49,477 bases of DNA from Butyrivibrio sp. INlla16 (GTDB lineage Bacteria; Bacillota; Clostridia; Lachnospirales; Lachnospiraceae), in the NCBI RefSeq assembly GCF_900104155.1, contig NZ_FMYB01000033.1, positions 1-49,477 of the forward strand. The letters run 5' to 3'. The notes beneath the pieces are model-generated. The model was not told the DNA's origin and searched no databases. It was given only the letters and a program-made list of their open reading frames with translations. Made by a program: the position numbers and the translations under genes. Of the stretch, positions 35,248 to 44,297 are shown in pieces (the stretch's first letter is position 1; every line of letters begins with the position of its first letter).

Positions 35248-35355
35248 CAAATTGTAAGCGACGGAGCGGTTATCACAGTAAAAGGCAAAAAAGGAAAAGG
35301 CAAGGATAAGATTATAAAGAAGATTAAGAAGCAGACAAATGCAACGGTAAAATAA
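35248..35355 (+). pseudogene. C-terminal remnant of a lysine-rich surface protein
   Basis: An open stretch without a start codon reads SDGAVITVKGKKGKGKDK, then IIKKIKKQTNATVK and TAA. This is the typical end of the lysine-rich secreted proteins of this genome (compare KKTYKKLVKKLQ near the end of the gene at 206). A TGA lies in frame just upstream. It is probably what remains of a gene lost between trpG and the sortase gene, and still has a terminator after it. Confidence 0.6.
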
Positions 35356-35368
35356 TCACTTTGGAAGG

Positions 35369-35409
35369 AAAGCTGTCACACTCGTACAGGTGTGGCAGCC
35401 TTCTTCTTT
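35369..35409 (+). terminator. Terminator after trpG and the remnant
   Basis: AAGCTGTCACAC (35369-35380 region) pairs with GTGTGGCAGCcTT (35390-35402), followed by CTTCTTTATATGG. It probably ends the trp operon, about 150 bases after trpG. Confidence 0.65.
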
Positions 35410-35468
35410 ATATGGTACTATTATTGCTGTACGTTTAGTTTTATTAAGAAGTTGGGAAAGATTTTATA

Positions 35469-36635
35469 GTGAGCAGTTTTAAGAAAAAATTATTTACAAA
35501 ACTGGTACAAAATGCCGGTGAATATAATAAAAAGCATAAAAGCAGTGCAAAGCGCGTGACATATTTTACACTGGGGCTCATAGTTTTTTTGAGCATCCTG
35601 TTTTTTATACCTGAGAAGATATGCGAGCTTTTAGGTCTTGTTTTCAAGAAAAAAGGCGTATTAATTTCAACAGCAATAATTGCAGCGTTGGCGCTTCTTT
35701 ACGTATGGCATGCATCAGCGCCTCAGAAAAACATGATCACTGATCATGAAAATGTAGAAGCTACTATTGCGGAAAATTCAGAAGAAATACAGAGTGCTGA
35801 AGAAGATGCAAATAATTCTGAAGAAGAAAATTTAACGGCAGATAAAGATGATACAGAAAACAAGACAGATGATTCCGAAATACAGCAACCTGCATCAGAC
35901 GAATCCAAGCTAGACCAGCAGGTATCCGACGAATCTGAGCCCGACCAGAAGGTATCTGATGAATCTGAGTCTGAACAAGCTGCAGATGAAAACAATTCCG
36001 AGTCAGACCAATCCGTATCCTATGTAACAGAGTCCGACCAACCTGCATCAGAAAATTCCGATTTTCCTCAGATTGACCTCACTGCCTACATAAAAGAAAA
36101 TCCTGATGTTGTAGGATGGCTTGTCGTAGACGGAACCCAGATCAGTTACCCTATAATGCAGGCTGAGGATAATGAAAAATATCTGACCAGTAATTCCGAC
36201 GGAGAGACTTCGGATACAGGTGCGATTTTCTTAGACAGCAGATCCAAATCCGATTTTACCGATTCAAATTCGATTATCTACGGACATAACATGAAGGATC
36301 GTTCCATGTTCGGAAGCCTTCGTGACTACAGATTTGAAAAAGGCTTCTATGATGATCACAAGTACATCTATGTTATTACTGCGGAGAAGATACTTAAATA
36401 TCTGATATTCTGCTACATGGATGTACCTAAGGATTATGTGATTTACGATTATGTTGGGGCTGCTTCGGATGAGTTTGTTGCGGACGCAGAACCTGTAAGA
36501 CTTAAGTCCTACATGGATTCGGAGATTCCGGTTAAGAGTACAAGTAAAGTCATTACATTATCCACATGCACGGACAGTAAGGACACTCACAGATTTGTGG
36601 TATGCGGTGTTTTGGAAGAGGAGATTTCGGACTGA
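35469..36635 (+). CDS. Class B sortase with acidic repeat linker
   Basis: 388 residues from GTG 35469 (GGGAAAG ahead). Two hydrophobic segments lie near residues 35-50 and 58-76; then from about 85 to 195 an acidic linker with imperfect repeats of the form DESxxDQxVS. The sortase domain begins at IDLTAYIKENPDVVGWL, a class B mark. The catalytic residues are His273 (IIYGHNM), Cys367 (TLSTCTDS) and Arg375 (HRFVV). It joins wall-anchored proteins to peptidoglycan or pilin subunits outside the cell. No protein with an obvious sorting signal is encoded within the window, so it may be a housekeeping enzyme. Confidence 0.9.
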   Translation: MSSFKKKLFTKLVQNAGEYNKKHKSSAKRVTYFTLGLIVFLSILFFIPEKICELLGLVFKKKGVLISTAIIAALALLYVWHASAPQKNMITDHENVEATIAENSEEIQSAEEDANNSEEENLTADKDDTENKTDDSEIQQPASDESKLDQQVSDESEPDQKVSDESESEQAADENNSESDQSVSYVTESDQPASENSDFPQIDLTAYIKENPDVVGWLVVDGTQISYPIMQAEDNEKYLTSNSDGETSDTGAIFLDSRSKSDFTDSNSIIYGHNMKDRSMFGSLRDYRFEKGFYDDHKYIYVITAEKILKYLIFCYMDVPKDYVIYDYVGAASDEFVADAEPVRLKSYMDSEIPVKSTSKVITLSTCTDSKDTHRFVVCGVLEEEISD

Positions 36636-36706
36636 CAGAATTTTAGGAATTAATGGTCTGATTGGAAACGTGTGAAAAAGAGTTTTTTGAAAATGGGGAG
36701 ATTTCT

Positions 36707-37888
36707 ATGAGGCTCTTAATACATGATCTTAATGACGAGGAATGGAATAGAATCGAAGACGATTACAAGGGCTGGGAGATAATATCGGATAACGGTAGTA
36801 TTAAGCCCTGTGTGGGCTGTTTTGGATGCTGGACCAAGACTCCCGGCGTATGCATGATTAAGGACAGCTATGACCGCATGGGAGTATTGTTCCACAAGGC
36901 GGATGAAGTCGTAGTTATGAGCAGATATACCTACGGCGGCTTTAGCAGCTTTGTGAAAAATGTATTCGACCGCAGCATAGGCCTGGTGCTTCCATATATG
37001 AAAGTATTTAACGGGGAGATGCACCATGAAAAGAGATACCCCGAAAAGCAGGAAATCACTTTTATTTTCAGAGGGAAAGCACTTACTGACACACAAAAAG
37101 AGCATGCAAAAAAGTATGTAGAAGCGGTGTGCAGAAATTTTCACGGAGATATCAAGGCACTTAAGTTTGAAAACATCGAAGAATCCGATAATACATTTTC
37201 GGATAACGCAGCTGAAAGCAAAGAGAATACCAGCTCTTTAGAGACAGTATCAGAATCTCAAAAAATTCTACTGATCAACTGCAGCTCAAGGGGCGATGAT
37301 GCAAATTCTCTGAAATTCCTGAAATACTTAAGCGGCAGCATAGAATGCGAGACAGAAAGCATCAATCTTTTGACCTACTTAAATAAGTACAACGAACTTG
37401 CAGAGCTTGTTACTTCATATAAAAGGATTGTTTTCGGAATGCCGCTCTATGTCGACGGGATTCCCTCTACTGTTTTGAGACTCCTGGAAAAACTGGAGGC
37501 GAAAGGAAACAAAGACAAAAAGAAGATATATGTCGTAGCTAACATGGGATTCTATGAGAGCAGACAGATCTGCAACCTCCTTGGCATGATGGAAGAGTGG
37601 GCCGAAACATGCGGCTATGAATACTGCGGAGGAGTTGCAATAGGCGCAGGAGAGATGATGGGACAGATGATGCGCATGCCCGATCCGACAAAGGGGCCGG
37701 CAAGAAATGTTGCACTATCATTAAAAGAGCTTGGACAGGCTGTAAATGAAGGCACATCTATAGAGAATATCTATGCGGATGCATATAAGTTCCCTCGCAT
37801 TCTGTATCAGATTGCCGGTAATTCAGGCTGGCCAAGATCAGCCAAAAGAAACGGACTTAAGAAGAAAGACATGCTTAAGAGGTGGTAG
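36707..37888 (+). CDS. Tandem flavodoxin-fold oxidoreductase
   Basis: About 393 residues. Start at ATG 36707 with GGGGAG 6 bases ahead, not at the TTG upstream. The N-terminal half (1-165) is a flavodoxin/NADPH-FMN-reductase type domain whose early loop has three cysteines, KPCVGCFGCWTKTPG, and then CMIKDSYDRMG. An acidic linker (about 165-200) joins it to a second flavodoxin-like domain (about 203-365: KILLINCSSRGD, FGMPLYVDGIPSTVLRLL, YVVANMGFYES). So it is a duplication within one chain. It probably reduces quinones, nitro-compounds or metals in the cytoplasm; the substrate cannot be told. The AEC transporter gene follows after 8 bases and may be co-transcribed. Confidence 0.75.
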   Translation: MRLLIHDLNDEEWNRIEDDYKGWEIISDNGSIKPCVGCFGCWTKTPGVCMIKDSYDRMGVLFHKADEVVVMSRYTYGGFSSFVKNVFDRSIGLVLPYMKVFNGEMHHEKRYPEKQEITFIFRGKALTDTQKEHAKKYVEAVCRNFHGDIKALKFENIEESDNTFSDNAAESKENTSSLETVSESQKILLINCSSRGDDANSLKFLKYLSGSIECETESINLLTYLNKYNELAELVTSYKRIVFGMPLYVDGIPSTVLRLLEKLEAKGNKDKKKIYVVANMGFYESRQICNLLGMMEEWAETCGYEYCGGVAIGAGEMMGQMMRMPDPTKGPARNVALSLKELGQAVNEGTSIENIYADAYKFPRILYQIAGNSGWPRSAKRNGLKKKDMLKRW

Positions 37889-37896
37889 AGTAAGAA

Positions 37897-38889
37897 ATGG
37901 AAAATTTGGTTTTTAGCCTGAATGCAACACTTCCGATTTTCTTTCTTATGACACTCGGAAACGTGTTCAAGAGACTTGGAATTATTGATGATAACGCTGC
38001 AGCGTTTATGAACAAATTTGTATTTGAAGTCGCACTTCCGGTTTTGCTCTTTTCGGATCTGGCAAAGCAGGACTTTATTGGAACCTGGAACCCGGGGTTT
38101 GTACTCTTTTGTTTTGTCACCACAATAGTCAGCATACTTTTTATAAGTTTGTTGTCACGAATATTTGTAAAAACGCCCTCCAGACGAGGCGAGTTTTTAC
38201 AGGGCGCTTATCGAAGCAGCGCAGCGCTTCTTGGTATCGCTTTTATTCACAGTATCTACGGCGAATCCAGCAGTGGAATGGCGCCTCTGATGATCCTTGG
38301 AAGCGTGCCGTTATACAACATTTTTGCAGTTATTATATTGACAGTGACAGCTCCGGAGGACGAGAATGTATCGGCTGACAGCAAAAACGTGGAACACTCG
38401 TCAGCTGGTAATAACAAACTTTTAAAGAAAACCGTGCTTGGGATTATCAAAAATCCCATCATCCTTGGAATATTGACGGGACTTATCTGGTCTGTTTGTA
38501 AGCTGCCCGTTCCCAAAATCATGGACACCGTAGTAAGTGACGTCGGCGCACTTGCGACACCGCTGGGGCTCATGTCGATGGGTGCGACCTTCGATTACAG
38601 AAAAGCCTTGCAGAACGTGAAACCCGCACTGGTAGCAAGCTTCATCAAGCTGTTTTTATTGGTTATGATATTCATGCCTGTCGCAATTCGTCTTGGCTTT
38701 GCGGGAGAGCAGCTGGTGGCGATTCTTGTGATGCTCGGTTCAGCCACTACAGTCAGCTGCTATATCATGGCGAAGAACATGGGACATGAAGGGACGCTCA
38801 GCAGTAGTATAATAATGATAACTACCTTTGGCTGTTCTTTTTCCCTTACGTTTTGGCTCTTCGTATTAAAAACGCTTGGGGTTATTTAA
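37897..38889 (+). CDS. AEC family transporter (auxin efflux carrier type)
   Basis: 330 residues, about ten membrane helices. The N-terminus reads ATLPIFFLMTLGNVFKRLGI and the central ALLGIAFIHSIYGESS; the second half PLGLMSMGATFD and the closing SATTVSCYIMAKNMGHEG are typical of the MDC/AEC family, which moves malate, malonate or other organic acids. The substrate is not known. It is placed just after the tandem flavodoxin gene, and the KtrB gene follows 43 bases later from a TTG start. Confidence 0.85.
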   Translation: MENLVFSLNATLPIFFLMTLGNVFKRLGIIDDNAAAFMNKFVFEVALPVLLFSDLAKQDFIGTWNPGFVLFCFVTTIVSILFISLLSRIFVKTPSRRGEFLQGAYRSSAALLGIAFIHSIYGESSSGMAPLMILGSVPLYNIFAVIILTVTAPEDENVSADSKNVEHSSAGNNKLLKKTVLGIIKNPIILGILTGLIWSVCKLPVPKIMDTVVSDVGALATPLGLMSMGATFDYRKALQNVKPALVASFIKLFLLVMIFMPVAIRLGFAGEQLVAILVMLGSATTVSCYIMAKNMGHEGTLSSSIIMITTFGCSFSLTFWLFVLKTLGVI

Positions 38890-38932
38890 ACCTTAGGTTA
38901 CAAGTAAACTATCGCTTACAGAGGTACACCGA

Positions 38933-40321
38933 TTGCGAGTTTTTAATGAAACAAAGATAGAAAAAAGCAGATTAACATCAACACAGATAATTGTGCTTGG
39001 CTTTTTGCTGGCAATAGTGGTTGGTTCATTTCTTCTGATGATTCCGGCAGCAACGGCAAGAGGCGAGCACACTGACTTTATCACTGCTCTGTTTACGGCA
39101 ACCACTTCGATATGTGTTACCGGTCTTGTGGTGGTCGACACCTTTTCTCACTGGTCTTTTCTTGGACAACTGATAATCCTGATATTAATCCAAATAGGCG
39201 GATTTGGTGTAATTACGCTGTATTCCGCGATAATGATGCTTATGAAAAAGAAGTTCTCATTAAGCACCAGACTTCTGATTCAGGACTACTACAATCTTGA
39301 TTCTATTCACGGACTGATTAAATTCCTCATAAGAGTTATCAAGGACACTTTCATAGTTGAAGGCATTGGAGCTGTTCTTTACTCATTTGTTTTTATCCCA
39401 AGGTTTGGCTTTTTCAAAGGAATATGGGTGTCTGTTTTTAACGCGGTTTCAGCTTTTTGTAATGCCGGAATGGATGTAATGGGGGCCAATTCGCTGATAG
39501 ATTATCAGACCAATATCCCGGTGAATGTGATCACTATTACACTGATCGTCCTTGGTGGTCTGGGTTACGTTGTATGGTTTGATTTTATTGAAAATCTGAA
39601 AAGATCGGTAAAGCACGGATACAACATCAGAACCTTCTGGAAAAGGCTTGGCGAACATTCCAAGCTTGTAATCAACCTAACGCTGTTTTTACTGATATCC
39701 GGAACCCTTCTGGTTATGCTTTTTGAGTGGGATAACCCTGATACAATAGGAAAAATGACAGTGGGAAACAAAATCCTTGCAAGCTTTTTCCAATCGGTGA
39801 CCTTCAGAACAGCTGGTTTTGCAACTGTTCCCCAGGAGTCGCTGACACCTTCAACCTGTATTGTGGGATGCATGTACATGTTTATTGGAGGATCTCCGGT
39901 GGGTACGGCGGGAGGAATAAAGACGGTTACAATTTTTGTGGTTCTCCTCAATGTCTTTTCATTTATCAGGAACAGGACAGAGCCCGTTGTGTTCAGCAGA
40001 GCTGTCTCGGAAAAGCTGATCAACAAGGCAAGTGCCATCGTAATGTCAAACCTTATGCTGACAATGGCACTGATGATCGCACTTATGCAGGTATGTGATG
40101 CGCCGGCGCTTTCCGCAGCGTATGAGATATTCAGTGCAACAGGAACCGTAGGTCTTTCCAGGTCGCTCACGGCGAGTCTTAATGTGCCGGGAATGATAGT
40201 GGTAATGATCGGAATGTATGCAGGAAGAATAGGACCTATTTCCATGGCACTGTTTTTCAGCACTAAGCGTTCGGATAAAAATGATATCAGATTTTCAAAC
40301 GGACACTTTATAGTAGGATAA
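38933..40321 (+). CDS. ktrB: Potassium channel subunit KtrB/TrkH
   Basis: 462 residues from TTG 38933; GAGG sits 9 bases before and there is no other in-frame start until well into the first helix. Four K+-filter loops are visible: TTSICVTGLVVVD, FCNAGMDVMG, TFRTAGFATV and SATGTVGLSRSLT. Each has the filter glycine, so it forms a K+ (or Na+-coupled K+) pore of the SKT superfamily. Its regulatory RCK subunit is encoded 15 bases downstream. Confidence 0.92.
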   Translation: MRVFNETKIEKSRLTSTQIIVLGFLLAIVVGSFLLMIPAATARGEHTDFITALFTATTSICVTGLVVVDTFSHWSFLGQLIILILIQIGGFGVITLYSAIMMLMKKKFSLSTRLLIQDYYNLDSIHGLIKFLIRVIKDTFIVEGIGAVLYSFVFIPRFGFFKGIWVSVFNAVSAFCNAGMDVMGANSLIDYQTNIPVNVITITLIVLGGLGYVVWFDFIENLKRSVKHGYNIRTFWKRLGEHSKLVINLTLFLLISGTLLVMLFEWDNPDTIGKMTVGNKILASFFQSVTFRTAGFATVPQESLTPSTCIVGCMYMFIGGSPVGTAGGIKTVTIFVVLLNVFSFIRNRTEPVVFSRAVSEKLINKASAIVMSNLMLTMALMIALMQVCDAPALSAAYEIFSATGTVGLSRSLTASLNVPGMIVVMIGMYAGRIGPISMALFFSTKRSDKNDIRFSNGHFIVG

Positions 40322-40336
40322 AAGGAGAGTGGACTG

Positions 40337-40996
40337 ATGAAGTATAATTCTTTTGTGGTATTCGGTCTTGGAAAATTCGGACAGGCAGTAGCCGACAAGC
40401 TTATAGAGAGCGGTGCGGATGTCATGGTAGTTGATAACGATGCGGACATCATAGATTCCTATTCTGCCAAGGCTACAACTGCTATTGAGGCTGATCTTAC
40501 GGATCCCGCTGCCATAAAGGCGCTTGGCATATCCAACATCGACTGCGCTGTGGTTGCCATGGGCATGAGCCTTGAAGCAAGCATAATGTGCACAATGATA
40601 TCGAAGGAGTACGGAGTTAAGTGGGTTGTTGCCAAATCAAGTAACGAGAGAATGGGATCTGTTTTATCCAAAATCGGAGCAGATGAGGTTATCTATCCCG
40701 AAGAGGAGAGCGGTATAAGAACGGCAAGAGGGCTTATTTCCAGCAACTTCCTTGAGTATTTCGAAGTAAGTGATGATATATGTCTTATAGAGATGCTGCC
40801 TAAGGAAAAGTGGGTGGGGAAGTCGTTAAAAGAGCTTAACCTCAGAAAAAAATACGGTATAAACGTGGTTGCAATAAAAGACGGTGTTGTCAATGAGTAT
40901 GTGGATCCTGATGTTCCGCTAAAGGCCAAGGAGGCACTGCTCATGCTGATTCATAAAAAGAATCTTTCAAAGCTTGATAAAGATATTGTCTTATGA
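40337..40996 (+). CDS. ktrA: Potassium uptake regulatory subunit KtrA (RCK domain)
   Basis: 219 residues, with AAAGGAGAG before the ATG. The Rossmann fold carries VVFGLGKFGQAVADKLIESG and the acidic end of strand 2, VVDNDADII, so it binds nucleotide (ATP/ADP or NADH). The RCK_C domain follows from about residue 140 (EVSDDICLIEMLPKEKWVGK). A ring of these gates the KtrB pore. It ends 10 bases before the GTG of the SDR gene. Confidence 0.92.
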   Translation: MKYNSFVVFGLGKFGQAVADKLIESGADVMVVDNDADIIDSYSAKATTAIEADLTDPAAIKALGISNIDCAVVAMGMSLEASIMCTMISKEYGVKWVVAKSSNERMGSVLSKIGADEVIYPEEESGIRTARGLISSNFLEYFEVSDDICLIEMLPKEKWVGKSLKELNLRKKYGINVVAIKDGVVNEYVDPDVPLKAKEALLMLIHKKNLSKLDKDIVL

Positions 40997-41006
40997 GGAG
41001 AGTAAA

Positions 41007-41765
41007 GTGAAAACAGTTTTTATTACAGGAGCGACATCCGGAATAGGGCAGGAATTTGCCAGAGTGTATGCGAAAAGAGGATATAGGCTAATTCTCACGG
41101 GAAGGCGCACGGATCGCCTTGAAGCCATGCGTACAACATTCGGTGAAACCTGCAAAGTGATAACTACAGATTTATCCGATGAGAATCAGTGCAAAAAGCT
41201 TTTGGAGAGTATCTACGAAGAACATATAGACGTTTTCATAAACAATGCGGGATTCGGGACAGCGGGATCTTTCATTGAAACGGATCTTGAAAAGGAAATA
41301 TCAATGATAAAGGTCAACGATATTGCCATGCATATTCTTTTTAAGGGTGTGCTTCGCAAAATGAAAGCGCAGGGAACGGGGACAATCCTGAACGTGGCTT
41401 CATCGGCAGGCCTTCTTCCGGCAGGCCCTTACATGGCGACCTACTACGCATCCAAAGCGTATGTTGTTTCGCTTACCAAAGCTGTTGCGAGAGAGCTTAA
41501 AGAACAGGGAAGCGGCGTTTATGTTTGCTGCCTCTGCCCGGGACCGGTGGATACTGAGTTTAACAGTAAGTCGGATGTGATGTTTGCTCTTAAAGGGATA
41601 TCCGCTAAGCAATGCGTAAAAGAATGCCTTACGGGTATGAAGAAGAGGCAGACAGTGATAATTCCGACTCTTGGGATGAAGCTTGCTATTGCTTTTCAGC
41701 ATTTCATTCCGGAGAGTCTATTGATAATGATCACAGGAAGACAGCAAAAAAAGAAAAGGCGGTGA
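41007..41765 (+). CDS. Short-chain dehydrogenase/reductase
   Basis: About 252 residues. The start is GTG 41007 with GAGGAG at 40995-41000; the frame open from 40974 lies inside ktrA and is not used. The cofactor motif TGATSGIG is at residues 6-13, NAGFG is near 80, Ser is in NVASSAGL, and the catalytic YYASK is at about 150-154. RR at LTGRRTD points to NADP(H). The long C-terminus and CLCPGPVDTEF place it with the broad DltE/YqjQ-like SDR group. The substrate is unknown. ClpS starts 5 bases after it. Confidence 0.85.
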   Translation: MKTVFITGATSGIGQEFARVYAKRGYRLILTGRRTDRLEAMRTTFGETCKVITTDLSDENQCKKLLESIYEEHIDVFINNAGFGTAGSFIETDLEKEISMIKVNDIAMHILFKGVLRKMKAQGTGTILNVASSAGLLPAGPYMATYYASKAYVVSLTKAVARELKEQGSGVYVCCLCPGPVDTEFNSKSDVMFALKGISAKQCVKECLTGMKKRQTVIIPTLGMKLAIAFQHFIPESLLIMITGRQQKKKRR

Positions 41766-41770
41766 TTATT

Positions 41771-42070
41771 ATGGCAGTTCAGGGACAGACAAAGGAGCGT
41801 ACAAAGGATAAAGTTAAGGAGCCGCGTCAGTTCAACGTGGTCATGTACAACGACGACTTCACCACTATGGAATTCGTGGTGGAGATTCTCATGGATATAT
41901 TTCATAAGGACGAGGTCACAGCTCAGTCCATTATGCTTGGTGTCCATAAAAAGGGACAGGCAGTTGTTGGAAAATATCCTTACGACATCGCATCAACCAA
42001 GGTGAACGCAGCCCTGATGCGGGCGAAACAGGAGGGCTTTCCGTTTCGCATGAGCGTGGAGGAGGCATAA
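41771..42070 (+). CDS. clpS: ATP-dependent Clp protease adaptor ClpS
   Basis: 99 residues from ATG 41771; the frame open from 41612 overlaps the SDR gene in another phase and is rejected. After a basic N-terminal tail (TKERTKDKVKEP) comes the ClpS core: FNVVMYNDDFTTMEFVVEIL, DEVTAQSIMLGVHKKGQAVVG and ALMRAKQEGFPFRMSVEEA. The NDDFTTMEFV block forms the N-degron pocket. It brings proteins with destabilising N-termini to ClpA, whose gene follows after one base. Many Firmicutes lack this pair, so its presence is notable. Confidence 0.95.
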   Translation: MAVQGQTKERTKDKVKEPRQFNVVMYNDDFTTMEFVVEILMDIFHKDEVTAQSIMLGVHKKGQAVVGKYPYDIASTKVNAALMRAKQEGFPFRMSVEEA

Positions 42071-42071
42071 T

Positions 42072-44285
42072 ATGAATCTATCTGCAGAAGCTATGCTTGC
42101 ACTTCAAAATGCGGTGGAGTATGCAAGTAGTAACCAATATGAATATGTGACACCGGAGCTTGTGCTCCTTATGATGCTTGATGATGAGGCATTTCGCGAG
42201 GCTTATGAGGAGTGCGGCGGTGATATTCAGGCTCTTTCGAAGAACCTTATGAATTATGCGGCAAAATACATTGAGAAGGTAAAAGGAAAAGAACCTGTGC
42301 TCTCTCTTTCCACACAGCATATGATTAATTTTGCGGGACAGAGTGCCTATTCAAGCGGCTGCTCCGAGGTCCATATAAGGCATCTTATCCATGCAATCTG
42401 GAATCTTGATAACAGCTATGCAGTATACTACATGGAGCAGGATGGGCTTACGGAGGCTGAACTTCTTGAGGAACTTTCATATATTGAAGATGAGAACGTA
42501 GACTATGGCGGCAGTGCCTCTACAGGCGGTCCTGAGCGCGAGGAGGATACAGGCAATCTCAAAATATTTGCACCCTGCCTTAATGATACTTTGGAGGATG
42601 TGAATCCCCTTATCGGCAGGAAGGAAGAGCTTGAGAGAACTATCCAGATTCTGTGCCGCAAGGACAAGAACAACCCGCTTCATATCGGTGAACCCGGAGT
42701 CGGTAAGACAGCAATAACCTACGGACTCGTGGAGCTTCTTAGGAAAAATGAGGTTCCGGACGCTATAAAAGGCGCCAGAGTTTTTGCGCTGGATCTTGGA
42801 GGTATGCTCGCAGGAACGCAGTACAGAGGTGATTTTGAGAAGCGCTTCAAGAAGGTATTATCCGAGATAGGAAAAGAAGAAAAGCCAATTATTTATATAG
42901 ATGAGATACATAATCTTGCAGGTGCCGGCGCAGTTGGAGAAGGCTCTTTTGATGCTTCGAACATGCTTAAGCCCTATCTTGCAGATGGACATATCAGATT
43001 CATCGGGGCGACAACCTTTGAAGAATACAAGAAGTATTTCGAGAAGAACAAGAGCCTCGTTCGCCGTTTCCAAAATGTGGAGATTAAGGAACCCTCAGAG
43101 GAGGAGAGCATCCGAATACTAGAGGGACTAAAGGAAAAGTATGAGAACTATCACGGCGTAATCTATGAGGATGAAGTTCTTCCTTATGCTGTGAAAATGA
43201 GTGCAAAATACATAAATGAAAGATATCTTCCGGACAAAGCGATTGACATTATCGATGAGGCAGGATCCTTCAGAAAACTTCATCCGTTAAAGGCTAAGAA
43301 GCAGATTGTTGATAAGGAAGTAATTAACGAGATTCTCACCAAAATATGCAGGGTGCCTATTGAGACTGTTGAGACAGATGATGTTACAGGGCTTGCAACT
43401 CTTGAGAATAGACTTAAGGGCAAGATTTTCGGTCAGGATGAGGCTGTATCACAGGTTGTAAATGCTGTGAAATTCTCCAAGGCAGGTCTTTCGGAGGAGA
43501 ACAAACCTCTTGCAAGTCTTTTATTTGTGGGACCTACCGGAGTCGGAAAAACAGAGATTGCAAAAAGGCTTGCGGATGAGCTTGGTGTCAAACTCATTCG
43601 TTTCGATATGAGTGAATACGGCGAGAAACATGCGGTTGCAAAGCTAATTGGATCTCCTGCGGGCTACGTTGGCTACGAGGAGGGCGGAATACTCACAGAG
43701 GCCATAAGGAAGAGTCCTTCTGCCGTTCTTTTGCTCGATGAAATTGAAAAGGCTCATCCCGATATCTATAACGTCCTTCTTCAGGTCATGGACTATGCGA
43801 CGCTGACCGATAACCAGGGACGAAAAGCCGACTTCAGGAATGTCGTCGTTATTATGACCTCAAATGCAGGGGCTAACAAGCTTGGCAAAAGCGGCATAGG
43901 CTTTGTCAGCGAGGGTCACGACAACAGCGTACTGATGGAGGAGGTTAAACGCGTCTTCCAGCCTGAGTTCAGAAACCGCCTGAGTAAAGTTGTTGTATTT
44001 AACAGCATGGATGAGGATATGGCAAGTCTCGTGGTAGACAAGAAATTATCCGAATTAAAGGATCAGCTTTCCGCGAAGAAGATAGTATTTTCTGCGGATA
44101 AAAAGGCCAAGGATCTGGTGATAAAGCGCGGAATCAGCCAGGAATTCGGAGCAAGGGAAGTTGACCGTGTCATTCGAAACGACATCAAGCCACTGTTTGT
44201 AGACGAGATTCTTTTCGGCAAATTAAAGAACGGCGGCAAGCTAACACTCACCGTAAAGAGTGGGGAGTTTACAGTCCGCACCTAA
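42072..44285 (+). CDS. clpA: ATP-dependent Clp protease ATPase ClpA
   Basis: 737 residues. An N-terminal ClpN double repeat (residues 1-145) binds ClpS. The first AAA+ module has GEPGVGKTA and IIYIDEIHNLAGAGA, the second VGPTGVGKTEIAK and VLLLDEIEKAHPDIYNVLLQ. The D2 module carries SGIGFVSEG at the place of the IGL/IGF loop that docks on ClpP, and there is no long middle domain, so this is ClpA rather than ClpB or ClpC. It unfolds proteins and feeds them to ClpP, encoded elsewhere. Confidence 0.95.
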   Translation: MNLSAEAMLALQNAVEYASSNQYEYVTPELVLLMMLDDEAFREAYEECGGDIQALSKNLMNYAAKYIEKVKGKEPVLSLSTQHMINFAGQSAYSSGCSEVHIRHLIHAIWNLDNSYAVYYMEQDGLTEAELLEELSYIEDENVDYGGSASTGGPEREEDTGNLKIFAPCLNDTLEDVNPLIGRKEELERTIQILCRKDKNNPLHIGEPGVGKTAITYGLVELLRKNEVPDAIKGARVFALDLGGMLAGTQYRGDFEKRFKKVLSEIGKEEKPIIYIDEIHNLAGAGAVGEGSFDASNMLKPYLADGHIRFIGATTFEEYKKYFEKNKSLVRRFQNVEIKEPSEEESIRILEGLKEKYENYHGVIYEDEVLPYAVKMSAKYINERYLPDKAIDIIDEAGSFRKLHPLKAKKQIVDKEVINEILTKICRVPIETVETDDVTGLATLENRLKGKIFGQDEAVSQVVNAVKFSKAGLSEENKPLASLLFVGPTGVGKTEIAKRLADELGVKLIRFDMSEYGEKHAVAKLIGSPAGYVGYEEGGILTEAIRKSPSAVLLLDEIEKAHPDIYNVLLQVMDYATLTDNQGRKADFRNVVVIMTSNAGANKLGKSGIGFVSEGHDNSVLMEEVKRVFQPEFRNRLSKVVVFNSMDEDMASLVVDKKLSELKDQLSAKKIVFSADKKAKDLVIKRGISQEFGAREVDRVIRNDIKPLFVDEILFGKLKNGGKLTLTVKSGEFTVRT

Positions 44286-44297
44286 AGAGGCCTTTTT

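Noticed and set aside
35469..38889. A sortase-pilin locus
   Set aside because: The neighbours of the sortase gene are a flavodoxin-type enzyme and a transporter; no protein with a sorting signal or pilin motif is present.
39565..40452. A 295-codon open frame on the minus strand opposite ktrB
   Set aside because: It has no recognisable domain, and the + strand carries the clear KtrB and KtrA proteins with all K+ filter motifs. Long antisense frames are a by-product of the codon bias.
41612..41770. A longer ClpS from 41612
   Set aside because: It would overlap the end of the SDR gene, encodes a composition unlike ClpS, and lacks a ribosome binding site; ATG 41771 gives the standard size.
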